A program made the translations under genes and the position numbers. From Chamaecyparis obtusa (lineage: Eukaryota; Streptophyta; Pinopsida; Cupressales; Cupressaceae): 64,000 nt of DNA. The notes under the pieces are model-generated. The model had not been told where the DNA came from and did no database searches. It saw only the letters and a program-made list of their open reading frames with translations. The DNA lies in assembly GCA_027943335.1 (NCBI GenBank), contig BSBK01002050.1, positions 310,001 to 374,000 of the forward strand. Direction: 5' to 3'. Below are positions 37,380 through 47,395 of this stretch, piece by piece. Numbering within the stretch: the first letter of the stretch is position 1; each line of letters begins with the position of its first letter.

Positions 37380-38420
37380 ACTCACGAGCCCAATGATCTG
37401 GGTGCCCACAAATGAAATAGTTCTGCTGTCGATCCTTCTTCTCCGCAGGAATTGACTCTTCTTTTTCTAAGGGTTTCCACCATTCCCCTTAGGCTTCTTT
37501 CCCTTCTGATCGCCATTCTGACTTGAAGCATTCTTTTTGTCATTGCGCCGAAACTGCCTCTTTCGCTCAAAGTTATCAGATCTGGCTCTCCCAAATCCTT
37601 TTGCAGCATCGCCCTTGTAATCGAGCAATCCATCTGCAATAGTCACGGCCTCGACTAAGGTTTGCACCTTTTGTCACCTCAACTCTTTAGCAGCTCAGGG
37701 CTAAAGATTCTTCATGAACAAATAAACTTCTCAAAGTCGCCTAGCTTCGCACATTCCAAATCCAAGACTTGGAATGCCCAAACATAGTCACAAACTTTGC
37801 CAGTGTGCTTCAACTCATCGAATCTTGCACGAACAACCCAATCCGAATTACCAGGTCAGAATTGATCTTGCAGTGCGGCCTTCAATTCGATCCCGGACTT
37901 GATCGACTTGACTGGCTTCCCAGCTCGCTCATCGACTAAATGAGTTCGCCACCAAAGTTTCCCACTCCCCGTGAAGTACGAAGACACCTTCTTGACTTGA
38001 GCTTCATCACTCAGATCTAGTGCTCCTGACAAGAATTCTTCCACATCCCAAAAGAAATTGTCAAGGGCCTAGTCATCACGATCTCCATCGTAGGTGGCGA
38101 TCGACGCTGACTTGGGTCCTTGACCTCCTCCCAGTAGTGCATGATGAAGCTGCTGGCTTTCTTTCAGAAACTTCATTTCCTCTCGCAGCGTGTCAAGCTG
38201 TTGGCCTTCTTTCAGAAACTTCATTTCCTCTCGCAGCGTGTCAAGCTGTTGGCCTTCTTTCAGAAACTTCATTTCCTCTCGCAGGGTGTCAAGCTGCTCG
38301 CCCAGCCTTGTCAATTCATCAGTCACACACTCCTCTAGGCCTGAACTCTCCAAGGCATCTAGATGGAACTCATGATCTTGCAGCCAGTCCTTATGCTTTA
38401 TGTTACCACGCGTAGCGCGG
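37380..38420 (-). pseudogene. Gypsy element gag, degraded
   Basis: Fragments of gag lie in two frames. The first part carries coiled-coil repeats (38158-38320); next comes the capsid core (SYFTGSGKLWWRTHLVDERA, 37856-38044), then basic linker segments (37460-37670), and finally the zinc knuckle. The knuckle reads YFICGHPDHWAREC (about 37380-37425): the first Cys of CX2CX4HX4C has become Tyr, so zinc binding is lost. Several stops lie between 37680 and 37860. Confidence 0.8.
38158..38310 (-). repeat. Three 48-bp tandem repeats inside gag (16-residue coiled-coil unit)
   Basis: The unit QLDTLREEMKFLKEGQ is repeated three times almost without change at the protein level and nearly exactly at the DNA level. 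It probably arose by recent slippage and lengthens a predicted coiled coil in gag. Confidence 0.92.
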
Positions 38421-38509
38421 CCTTGTTCCTGACCTTGCGGTTGATCACCCTCACACTAACTATCAGCATCAGCGATGCTGCTCTCAAATCAAATCTCAGA
38501 GCAAAACCT

Positions 38510-38525
38510 TTGCTTTGATACCAAC
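38510..38525 (-). other. Primer-binding site of the Ty3/gypsy element
   Basis: The minus strand reads TTGGTATCAAAGC right after the 5' LTR, one base different from the iMet consensus TGGTATCAGAGC. Confidence 0.8.
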
Positions 38526-39374
38526 TATCACGGGATTTGGGAACAGCTCGTGCGGCACTGGCAAATCTTTCAAGACTTAAGCAATAAAGCACAGCTCGTC
38601 CGATTGTAGACTATGCCTTCCCCCTTGTCGTAACGGCAATGCGCAGATCCGATATGTCCCAATGCAAACAATGAAAGCAAAGCAAATGACACAAGTCCAC
38701 ATAAGTCCAGATATGATGGTGGGGCAATGCTCCCGAATTATTTTATCAATCGCTTCGCAATTACAAAGTCAAAATGACTCTATGTTGAGAAACACAGATC
38801 GCCCCAAAAGTATTGCATCCGAGCTAATCAGACTTAGCTGAATACTTATTACAATTAATGTAGAGCACAACTCAATACAAAAGACAACAAGAATACAACA
38901 ACTCGCAAAGAATACAACTCCTTCACACTGCACTCCTTGTCGCTCCAATATCTCACAACTCAGCTATGCAAGAATGAGACAAAGGCTCCGCCTTTATATT
39001 GAATGCCCCTGCATCATGCGCGCCTAGATTTAGGTCCACACCCAAAATATAACGACACACAAAATCAATGCAACGCATCGCCATTAACTCCGTTGCCTCC
39101 AACGGTCAAATCCATAACGACTCCTTTGTGCCTCCAATGCATTACATGCGCATCACACGTTACCGCTAATGACACCGATGATGCCATGAACACACAAATG
39201 AAGTCGGCTCGCCTAGAGCATTCCTCCAAGTATTCGTTGCACATATTTATTTCTCCAAGGCACAAAACAAGTCGGCTCAAGTGAATCACTTAACCAACAC
39301 ACAAATAACTCAAGTCGCACTTAAACGCCCCGCTCAAGTCGGCTCAAGTTGGCACTAAGGCTGGACCCATTACA
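38526..39374 (-). repeat. 5' LTR of the Ty3/gypsy element
   Basis: It starts TATCACGGGA (TA where the other LTR has TG) and ends GGACCCATTACA. The canonical terminal CA of the LTR has mutated to TA on the coding strand. Confidence 0.93.
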
Positions 39375-41070
39375 ATACATGTGTATGGTAGATCTAACTG
39401 ACAAGCTTTGATGTATGTTTTTCCAAGTTTTGGGGATAAGGTTTCAAGGATAGAAGAATAATTTGCAAATTTTGAAGACAACAAGGGGATGGCAATTACA
39501 TTATATATATATATATATATTAGATTTAAAATATAGAAATAAATAAACAAAAATTACAAATATCTTGAAGCAAGCTAAAAGAAGACCCTAGAATGTAGGC
39601 CAATTGGCAAGTCATTGTAAGACATGAATGTTTGGTTTGTAATCAGACCCTGCCCACAACACATTTGAGGACTTTATAGTGAGATTTTTCTTGTAACGAT
39701 ACATTGTGTCATGTGGGTCTCAATTCTCCATGTAAATATTTAAAAAGCGAGCTAAAACAATCTAAAACATTGATCATTATGAAAACTAGCTTTTTCTAGT
39801 CATTCAAGTCAAACTGTGGTGTACTATTATAGTATATAAAAGAAATACTTACAAAAGACTAGGACTTGTGACATGTATTGTTGTTTCTGGTCGATGCTAC
39901 ACTGAGATTTCTCAAGAGCTGCACTGCGCTAATTCATATTACATGTCATTCCTATACTTCAATATTATTTATAATATTTTTACTTATAAAAATTTAAAGT
40001 GCAGTGATAATTCCTTATCATACAACTCAGTTGTAACAATCATCATTATTGACACAATCTAAATGGCACTTCAGCTAGACAAGGGCTCAATTTTGCATGA
40101 TTTGCATGATGACTTCCAAACAGATATCTTGACAAAATGTTGTTTCTTTGCTCTATGGTTGTTGCTACACAGCTCTTGGAAGCCACTCCATAATATTCTG
40201 AAAGCAAGTTTTTAAAATATCTTAAGTATTTTGAATGTTTCTTTGTGCCAGGGTTTTAAACTTTTAAGGTTTAAGTTTAGGTTTTTTATTTTTTCTTTTC
40301 TCTTTTTTTTTACTTGGGCTTTTTTCCTTTTTAATAAATATATCCAAGCCAAGGAGAGTATCTGATGTCCCCGGCACAGTTGAAGAACATTAAGAATGGC
40401 AGACCATCCCGAAAAAGGTATAAAAAGAGGGGACATCCCAAATTTTCTGTTTCTTTGAGAATGAAAGGGGACAATTTAATTCCCATCCCAGATTCCCCAA
40501 AATAATCCCATAAGTGGGTGATTCTCAATATCCCTTAAAGTGGGAATGCCAATATTTTTGAAGTTCATTTTATATGGACTGTGATTTAATGAGTTTTTCC
40601 CTTATAATTTTCTATTTTTCAATGATTGTTAGCCGAGCTTTGACCAAGCTTTTCTACTGAATCTGGGTCTGAGTCAAAAATCAGATTGCTGAGTCAGTCT
40701 GAACACCATGGTTTGTATATCTTTGTGCCTGACGCTTTATGTCGAATTAAAAGATAGCTTTTCATTATAAATTTCCTCAAGTATGTCGTGAGAAACAGTA
40801 TATAATCAGTAACAGTATTATAGAAATGGGATAAGAAAACAATAAATAATACTTTGGGATTCATTCTTATCAAAGATTCTTTTGAAATGGATTGATACAA
40901 AAAGAAAGTGAAAGTCCTGCCATGTGAATGACTTATTTGTATTTAAAATTTAGAAATAAGTGAAAATGAATAATCCAGCACTTTTTTGATGTGAAGTAAT
41001 GACTTTGTACCTACTAGTGTTAACAAATGCCTACTGAAAGTAATACTATGCAAGGAAATAAAACACTTAC
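39375..41070. other. Intronic non-coding stretch next to the 62-nt exon
   Basis: No gene is supported. There is an (AT)n microsatellite at about 39500-39520, and the remainder is ordinary AT-rich intron sequence up to the donor at 41070. Confidence 0.6.
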
Positions 41071-41132
41071 ATTTGTAATGATCAGAAAGAATCCAGCAAC
41101 CAAATTTGCAAGGCTAATCGCAATCACAGTCA
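41071..41132 (-). CDS. 62-nt internal exon of the same VIT/MEB-like gene
   Basis: On the minus strand this exon is bounded by a 3' splice site (ATTTGCAG ending at 41133) and a consensus donor (AAT|GTAAGTG, with GT at 41069-41070). It encodes 2 nt of a split codon followed by TVIAISLANLVAGFFLIITN and ends exactly on a codon boundary, which is the phase required by the exon at 20059. The peptide is the expected transmembrane segment (family consensus-like ALANLISGLF) that directly precedes the GRFHENEF-type region in MEB proteins. I could not find the next upstream exon in the window. It may lie beyond another long intron. Confidence 0.7.
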
Positions 41133-42346
41133 CTGCAAATCATAAGTAGAAATTAGTTGTGCTGGTACAAATTCTTTTCGCTAATCACTCCTACAGATAA
41201 CTCTATGCTCAATGGTTGTCAGAGTTGTGCAGAAAGATTTAAGGGGATGACATAATTCTCTATGAAAATTTCATCCAGAAGTTATTCCCTTAAGAGGCAA
41301 CATGCACAAACGAGCCTTTGTAGCATTCTTCTAGAAAAACCTTTATGAACATGGTGGAAAGATAAAATGAACGATTAAGCATCACATGCCTTTCTTATAC
41401 TCATCTTGCTTGCCATGTTAAGGGGAAGGGATTGTTGCCACACTAATCCTCATAATGTTATTTTATTGTTAACCTATAGAGGAGCCGTTTTTATCACTAG
41501 AAAGAGGCTGAGATAATAATCAATTTAAATCACTAGTGTTAACCTATAGAGGAGCCATTTTTTTCATTATAACAGCTGTAAGAGAATAATCAATTTAAAT
41601 TCAACTCTTTACTATATATAGAAAAAATCCTCAATTTTAAATAGGTGGGTATTCTGCATTCATTGCACACCATTGCTCTGTGATAAGTTGAGTTCTTCTG
41701 TTTTCCATATGATGACAAATGTAACATTGAATACTGAGCACACTTAATTTCTTTTGAATGTTTGTTTTACAGGTGTGAACGAACTATTGATAGGAACCAA
41801 AGTGTAAAGCATTACTAATAATCCCAAATGTCATTTAAAAAAAAATCCATTTTTTAACAATTGAGAACATTAATTAGGACAATATGTTAATTCAGAAAAT
41901 AACTGTACAAAGAAAATTTTGCAAGCTAGATTATATTGGCAAAAACTTTGAAGACATAAATTTGCCAAATCTTGTGAAATATCGCAGAGTTGGAATCCTG
42001 TCATGGAAGGATATGACACCTTGGATTATCTTTTGCCCCAAGCAAAATTATTGGTCACTGGCATGTCAATTGATGACATGATAGGTTGCTCACTGATAAG
42101 TAAAAGTTACTGATGCCAATATCCAGGTCTAAAGTCAATTAACTGAGCTGATTGCAATACAATCTGTGGTTAGCTGTGACCTTCCTCCATGTTTGTATCA
42201 ATACTTTGATTATAGATGTTACAAGGTTGGAAACATAGTACCAAAATCACTGGTTAACAGTGACTTTTGAACAAGCTATTTGACATTGCAAGAATTGGCA
42301 ATCTTCTAAACAATTCTGACTGAAAATCACATAGGAACCATGAAGC
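41133..42346. other. Non-coding stretch upstream of the 62-nt exon
   Basis: I looked for the preceding VIT/MEB exon (a GG-x-x-E-S-(I/L) type segment) on the minus strand and did not find one. A short duplicated phrase ('gttaacctatagaggagcc') occurs at about 41469 and 41538. Nothing else is evident. Confidence 0.5.
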
Positions 42347-43015
42347 TGATGAAAGGAGTGAAAACCCCATTCTAACCTGCCTCGATCAACACTCGAAACA
42401 CACTTACAAATCTGAAATATATAAAAGAAAAAGAGATGAAAATGGACAGCAGACTGATGCAACAAACTTCAGAAATTCTTATTGAAACTCAAAACGAATT
42501 TGCATTACAAAATGGTGAGCCTATTTGCTTCACTTCACAACATTTCCATCTGATTTGGTCTCTCGCAGACCTGCAACAATGGGGTTTTTATCAGCAAGGA
42601 ATGGCTTCTCAAAGGCCTTCTTTCAAACTCTCATCCTAAAGCTACACCTGCAGCCAACAAGTTAGACTCTCCACACCAAAATTACCCCAATTCCCTATCC
42701 TTCTTCTAAAATTTGATTTTTTTTTCTTTTAGAGAACCCTGCCCCAAAAACTTCCAAAACAAACACCCCCTCCCCCCCACCGTACACCCTCACAACAAAT
42801 TCTCTCTTTCTCTCTCTCTAGAAAATGCTACGCTCCAGCCCCTTTAAAAGAGCACTCCCAAAAACCTTAAATGCTAACCCATAAACACCCATACATTATT
42901 TCCCAAAACTCTTAACAGATTTGCTAAAATTAGAATTCTTACAAGACTCCATTCCATGCTAATTTTAGAACCATTTTCAAACTCCCTCTTATGCATGTTG
43001 TAGGATGCTCCTGCA
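42347..43015 (-). repeat. 3' LTR of element B
   Basis: It shares long strings with 45473-46005 (such as TTCTTATTGAAACTCAAAACG and CAACAATGGGGTTTTTATCAGC). It contains a CT-rich and C-run segment near 42765-42825 absent from the other LTR. Confidence 0.8.
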
Positions 43016-43169
43016 TTAGACGCCCAAGGTAGAAAGAAATGTTTCATGAGTGAAACTCAAAAATATTTATATGTTCCGTGCTTGTTCTGAAAGCACTTCT
43101 CTACCTTACTACTCTTAATATGCTTTATCAAACTTCTCTACAATTTGATGTCTCTTCCATCTTCATTTT

Positions 43170-43577
43170 TCCTCTCCTTTTCCCTTTTTTCACATAATCC
43201 ACTCCCACCAATATGCACTAGGAAACTTTGGAATATCATAAGCTTCAATGTCATCCTCTTCAATAAAATAATCAAATTAATGCATTACTTCTTTGCTTGA
43301 AACTAATACAACAATTTGTCCATCATCTTTCTCTTCTACAACATTGTGTTCCTCTTTCTCTGTCTTCTAAAATACAAGGTTCGAGTAGAAACTCTTTTTT
43401 CACTACATTCACATCAATGCTAGTAAAATAACCAAGGGATTTGTCTTTCCCATCCTGCAACAAACTAGTCGTTACAAAATCTTCATCTTTAACAATGTCT
43501 TTATCATTTAAGAGATCGTCAAACAACTCAACCTTCACTTGCTCATCTTCTTTCTCACTTATACCTTCATTTTCCAA
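43170..43577 (-). pseudogene. Element B acidic module
   Basis: MENEGISEKEDEQVKVELFD begins an acidic stretch related to element A 29203-29691. Past a stop near 43323, the segment DYFIEEDDIEAYDIPKFPSA followed by a WWE motif (about 43290-43195) is clearly homologous to element A. Function unknown. Confidence 0.6.
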
Positions 43578-43831
43578 TGTGTTAATTGTTGCAATATCCT
43601 TCCCTATGCAAATCTTATCATCTTCAAATAAATCAGGTTCAACAAGATTCTTATAGAAATTAACTTTTACCTCTTGCCTTCTCCACTGGAACTTTCATTC
43701 TACCCCTCTTGAATGCAATCAACACTATTGCAGCTTGCATGATAAAATCATAATCATCGTCTACACCCAATTTGACTAATTCTTTAACTATATTAATCAA
43801 ACATTTACCATTGTTCTTACATGCCTTTTCA

Positions 43832-44279
43832 TCATTCTAACTCAAGGGTTTCAATTTGTGTCGAACTCCATCCTTCAACATGCATGTGCTTGCAACTTGC
43901 CTTGTCAAAATGCCATGGTCTTCCCAATAACATATGATAGGCATTCATTGAAATAACATCACATAAGACCTCAACATGGTAATCTCCTATCTTAAATTTA
44001 ACTAAGCATTGTTCACTAGTCGAAACTTTTCGATCATCTTTCAACCAAACAATCTGATATGGATGTGGATACCTCCTTTCCAACTGCAACTTGCTTACCA
44101 TTAATTCCACAGTCAATTATGACATTTCTTACCTTCCCCTCACACTTACATCTTGTCTGAAATAAACTTTTCCTTTGAACTAATTCGTATCTTTCATTCA
44201 TTAATACTCTTCTTGCAGCAAGTGTTTCTCCATTTTTTGCATGTTCTAATTGTGATGACTTAACATCTTCCTCATCCAC
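43832..44279 (-). pseudogene. Element B retropepsin
   Basis: The segment KSLFQTRCKCEGKVRNVIID ends at the active-site Asp; the following residues are CG, where a typical protease has S/T/G-G. After a frameshift near 44100 the frame continues PYQIVWLKDDRKVSTSEQCL and MNAYHMLLGRPWHFD, the conserved C-terminal block of plant gypsy proteases. RT should follow but does not. Confidence 0.85.
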
Positions 44280-44522
44280 ATTTGCAACTTAAGTTTGCCT
44301 TCATTTCTTTTTCTGGTGTTTCCATGTTCTAGAATCTAGACATTTGTACGCTTCGTGTCTTCCACATTCAAAATAAGTTACCTTCTAATTCCTCTTCCAA
44401 AGCCTCTACTTGATCTTCCTCTACCTCTTGAACTTTAATCTCTAGGACCATGTGAATCCTAATGTCTCTGATTTTTGCTACTGCCTTGGTCTTCATTTTT
44501 CTGATTTTTCCGATTTGAATCC

Positions 44523-45390
44523 TCATCCCAATCTCCGTATGAATCTCTTTTTTTTTTCATCTTGGCCTCTTCTTCTTTGCTTGTTCTCGAATTTCTTGTT
44601 CAATCTCTCTTCAATCTTCAAGGCAAGTTGGTATGCATCTTCCATTTTGTAAACTCTAACCAAAGCCATCTCTTCTTGTATACTTGACTTCAACCCATTA
44701 ATGTAACGGGCTACCTTCTCTTTGTTGGCCTCTAAATTACCAGTCCAGATCAAAATCCAACAAAACTCTTTTGTATATTCTTTCACCGTTGTTCCTCCTT
44801 GTCTAAGACTTTGCATCTTCTTTAACAAGTTTAATTCATAATCAACTAGAATAAACTGCCTTTTCATTTTCTCCAACATCCTATCCTATTTAATAATCTT
44901 TTCTTTGCCTCTTCTTCCTCTCTCAAGCTGCACATGTTGCCACCAAATAGACGCATGTTCCTTCAATCTGGTCTCTGCAAATCTCACTTCGTTGGGGTCT
45001 TCAACTTCTTCTAATTCAAAAAACTCTTCCACGTCATTTATCCAATCAATTAATTCTTTAGGATCCAGATTTCCTTTGAATATAGGGACATCAATTTTTG
45101 GTCTCTTTCCAATTCTTGACAATACCCTCACCAAAGGATGATTCACAACTACTGTTGCATATTCTTCACCATTTGTACCATTATCATTTTCTATAACTTC
45201 ATCTTCTTCACTCTTAGGTTCTCTCATTTGAGAAAAAACTCTTCTAATTTCTTCTTGTAATGCTCCAACTTGCCTTCTCAAGGCTCTGAAATCATCGCCA
45301 TGGATAGCCTTTGGAGGATTTTTTCCTCTACTTCTAGCTCCAACTCTACCCTAACCATGCAGGGCTCCTCTTGCATGAATTTTCTCAATA
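44523..45390 (-). pseudogene. Element B gag
   Basis: The N-terminal region parallels element A (the GRVGARSRGKNPP string), preceded by a TAG where element A has Trp. The capsid core reads IFKGNLDPKELIDWINDVEE, VRFAETRLKEHASIWWQHV and then, after a TAG at 44883-44885, MLEKMKRQFILVDYELNLLK and YTKEFCWILIWTGN. This is the Ty3/gypsy gag pattern in which a Trp is expected where the TAG lies. It ends with a basic, Arg/Lys-rich tail. No zinc knuckle is visible. Confidence 0.85.
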
Positions 45391-45472
45391 CCCACAAACT
45401 CAACCCTAGTGCAAATTGCCTCCCTTTGGCAAAATTGCCTGAACACTCAGAGTCTTCTAACTCTGATACCAC

Positions 45473-46005
45473 TAACGCGAGGAGTTAAAACCCTCTTCTA
45501 ACCTGCCTCAATCAACACTCAAAACACATACAAATTTGAAATATATAATAGCAAAATAGATGAAAATGGATAGTACATCGATGCAACAAGCTTCATAAAT
45601 TCTTATTGAAACTCAAAACGAATTTGCATTACAAAATGGTGAGCCTATTGGCTTCACTTTACAAAACTTCCATCTGAATTTGTCTCTTAAAAACCTGCAA
45701 CAATGGGGTTTTTATCAGCAAGTAATGGCGCCTTCTTTCAAACTCTCATCCTAAAGCTACGCCTGTACCCAACAAGTTAAACTCTCTACACCAAAAGAAT
45801 CCCCAACTCCCTATTCTCCTAAAATTTGGAATTTTCTTGTTTTAGAAAACCTTGCCCACAAAACCCAAAAATGCTATGCTCCAACGCCCTTTAAAGAGTA
45901 CTCCCAAAACCATTAACAAATTTTCTAAAATTAGAGTCTTATGGGATTCCACTCCATCCTAATTTTAGAACAATTTTAAAACTTCTTCCTAGACATGGAT
46001 GTTCA
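45473..46005 (-). repeat. 5' LTR of element B
   Basis: It is adjacent to the primer-binding site and ends about 20 bp from the insertion point of element C. Confidence 0.8.
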
Positions 46006-46025
46006 AGAAGAAATAGTGATTAATA

Positions 46026-47395
46026 TGTAAGAACCCTTCAAAGCTCTAACTGCTGAACTGACTATGCTTGTTTTGGTTTTTTATTGTTATCTATTTTTTT
46101 GTGTTTTTTAGATGATTTGACATAAAAAGAAATACATATGCTAAAATAAAACTTCTAAAAATTAACACTAACAATACTTTGGGCATAGAAGACAATCTTG
46201 ATTACTTTTCCTTCAATACATAGCACTAGAATGTTTTACATTAAAAAGCATACCCATTTCCATTGTAGAAATTACTTTGAAACCCTTGCTGGCCGAAAAA
46301 GAAAGCATACAGCAGCTCATATCTCCTTCTATCAGCAACCAATCTCCAAACTGATGATATCAATCATTGTAGTTCAGCTAGGCATCCCCTTTAGGAATTC
46401 TTACTGATTTTTTTGGTGCCTCCTTCAACAAAATTGAACCAAGTATGGAAGAGAGGGTAGGGCAAATGAATAACCAGCAAAAAACAATGATTTCAAACCA
46501 CTATAAACAGCCAATAGCTTCTCAATCTGATGCGCTCAATCTGCCATAAAATATGTCTTCAATCTATCAATAAATTCTGAAATTTATTTCTCCAATCAAT
46601 ACAATGTTGACCTTTGTATGAAGCCAACCCAATAAGCAATATCGGGTGAATATTTCACACCCTTTGACTACTGCTACAAAGAAGAAGCAACACTCTCCAA
46701 TGCCGATAAGCTCAGAACTCTGCTGAAACCCTTGGTTTCTCACAAACTCCAATGCTCCAGAGAAAGGATATCAAATCAAGCAATCAACATAATGAATTCT
46801 CTTTCTCTTGCAACTATTAAATACCTTCAAGAAGTCCAATTTCCCCAAAAAACATTTTAAATAACATTTTAAATGTTATTTCATTTCAACTTAGGAAATC
46901 TTTTAATAATTCATTAAGTTTGACATTTATAATTAATTACTCAACTGGTCCCCTTCCAATGATGAATAGACCCTCAACTTAAGTGAAATTATAAAGTTAT
47001 GTTATAACTTTATAATAAACTATTTTTACAATTTAATATCATTTTGGCCACAAAATTATTAATAACTCTCAAACCGCTTATTTTTTCACTTTGCCGTCTA
47101 AACTCGGAGTTCATCCTGTAATTCCCCATGTGACCAAATACCATTTCTAAAAATAAAGGAGGGTCCATCTCTATCACTCCAAAAATTGCTATATATAGCA
47201 ATAAACTCACTATAAATAGAAATCACTGCATACAAAGTCCTAGAGACCTCGAACGAAAGCCAAATTTGCAAAACTCTGATCACTGAAGAAGTTGCATCTC
47301 TCAAGAGACCCCCTATCCAACCTCATTAGACTACGAGGGTAAATTAATAGGCTAATCCATTGAACTCTGATGCTCACAAAAATGGGGACATTACA
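46026..47395 (-). repeat. 3' LTR of element C
   Basis: In plus coordinates it runs TGTAAGAACCC to GGGGACATTACA. By eye it is nearly identical to 50686-52054, with only scattered substitutions and one or two small indels. Confidence 0.95.

Larger units (their letters stand above)
32954..39374 (-). mobile_element. Ty3/gypsy chromovirus-type LTR retrotransposon, nearly complete
   Basis: The 5' LTR is 38526-39374 and the 3' LTR is 32954-33813 in minus orientation, with the pentamer ATACA immediately outside both ends (32949-32953 and 39375-39379). A primer-binding site (TGGTATCAAAGC) lies next to the 5' LTR, and a purine tract (AGTGGGGAAGGA on the minus strand, about 33815-33826) precedes the 3' LTR. 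Internal order: gag (about 38400-37380), retropepsin (36766-37296), then RT, RNase H, integrase and a C-terminal chromo-like domain (36803-33895). The LTRs have diverged visibly, and gag and pol contain frameshifts and stops, so the copy is inactive. Confidence 0.95.
20060..41070 (-). other. Proposed 21-kb intron packed with transposons
   Basis: It joins the two VIT/MEB-like exons in phase (phase 0 at this junction) with GT-AG borders: donor GTAAGTG at 41070 reading leftward, acceptor TTTGCAG ending at 20060. Inside lie the hAT relic, a solo LTR with a tandem triplication, gag-protease element A, the 2.0-kb solo LTR and the Ty3/gypsy element. Such long, transposon-filled introns are known from conifers. 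That the two exons belong to one transcript is inferred from phase and homology, not observed. Confidence 0.65.
42347..46005 (-). mobile_element. Element B: non-autonomous gag-protease LTR retrotransposon
   Basis: This is a sister of element A in minus orientation. The 5' LTR is about 45473-46005, followed leftward by a primer-binding site (TGGTATCAGAG on the minus strand, about 45462-45472). The 3' LTR is about 42347-43015. The internal order is gag (about 45390-44523), retropepsin (44279-43832) and an acidic module (43577 to about 43170). No RT, RNase H or integrase is present. The gag frame is broken by TAG codons at conserved Trp positions, and the protease by a frameshift near 44080-44110. 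The 3' LTR is longer than the 5' LTR because of a pyrimidine-rich insert near 42720-42830. Confidence 0.8.
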
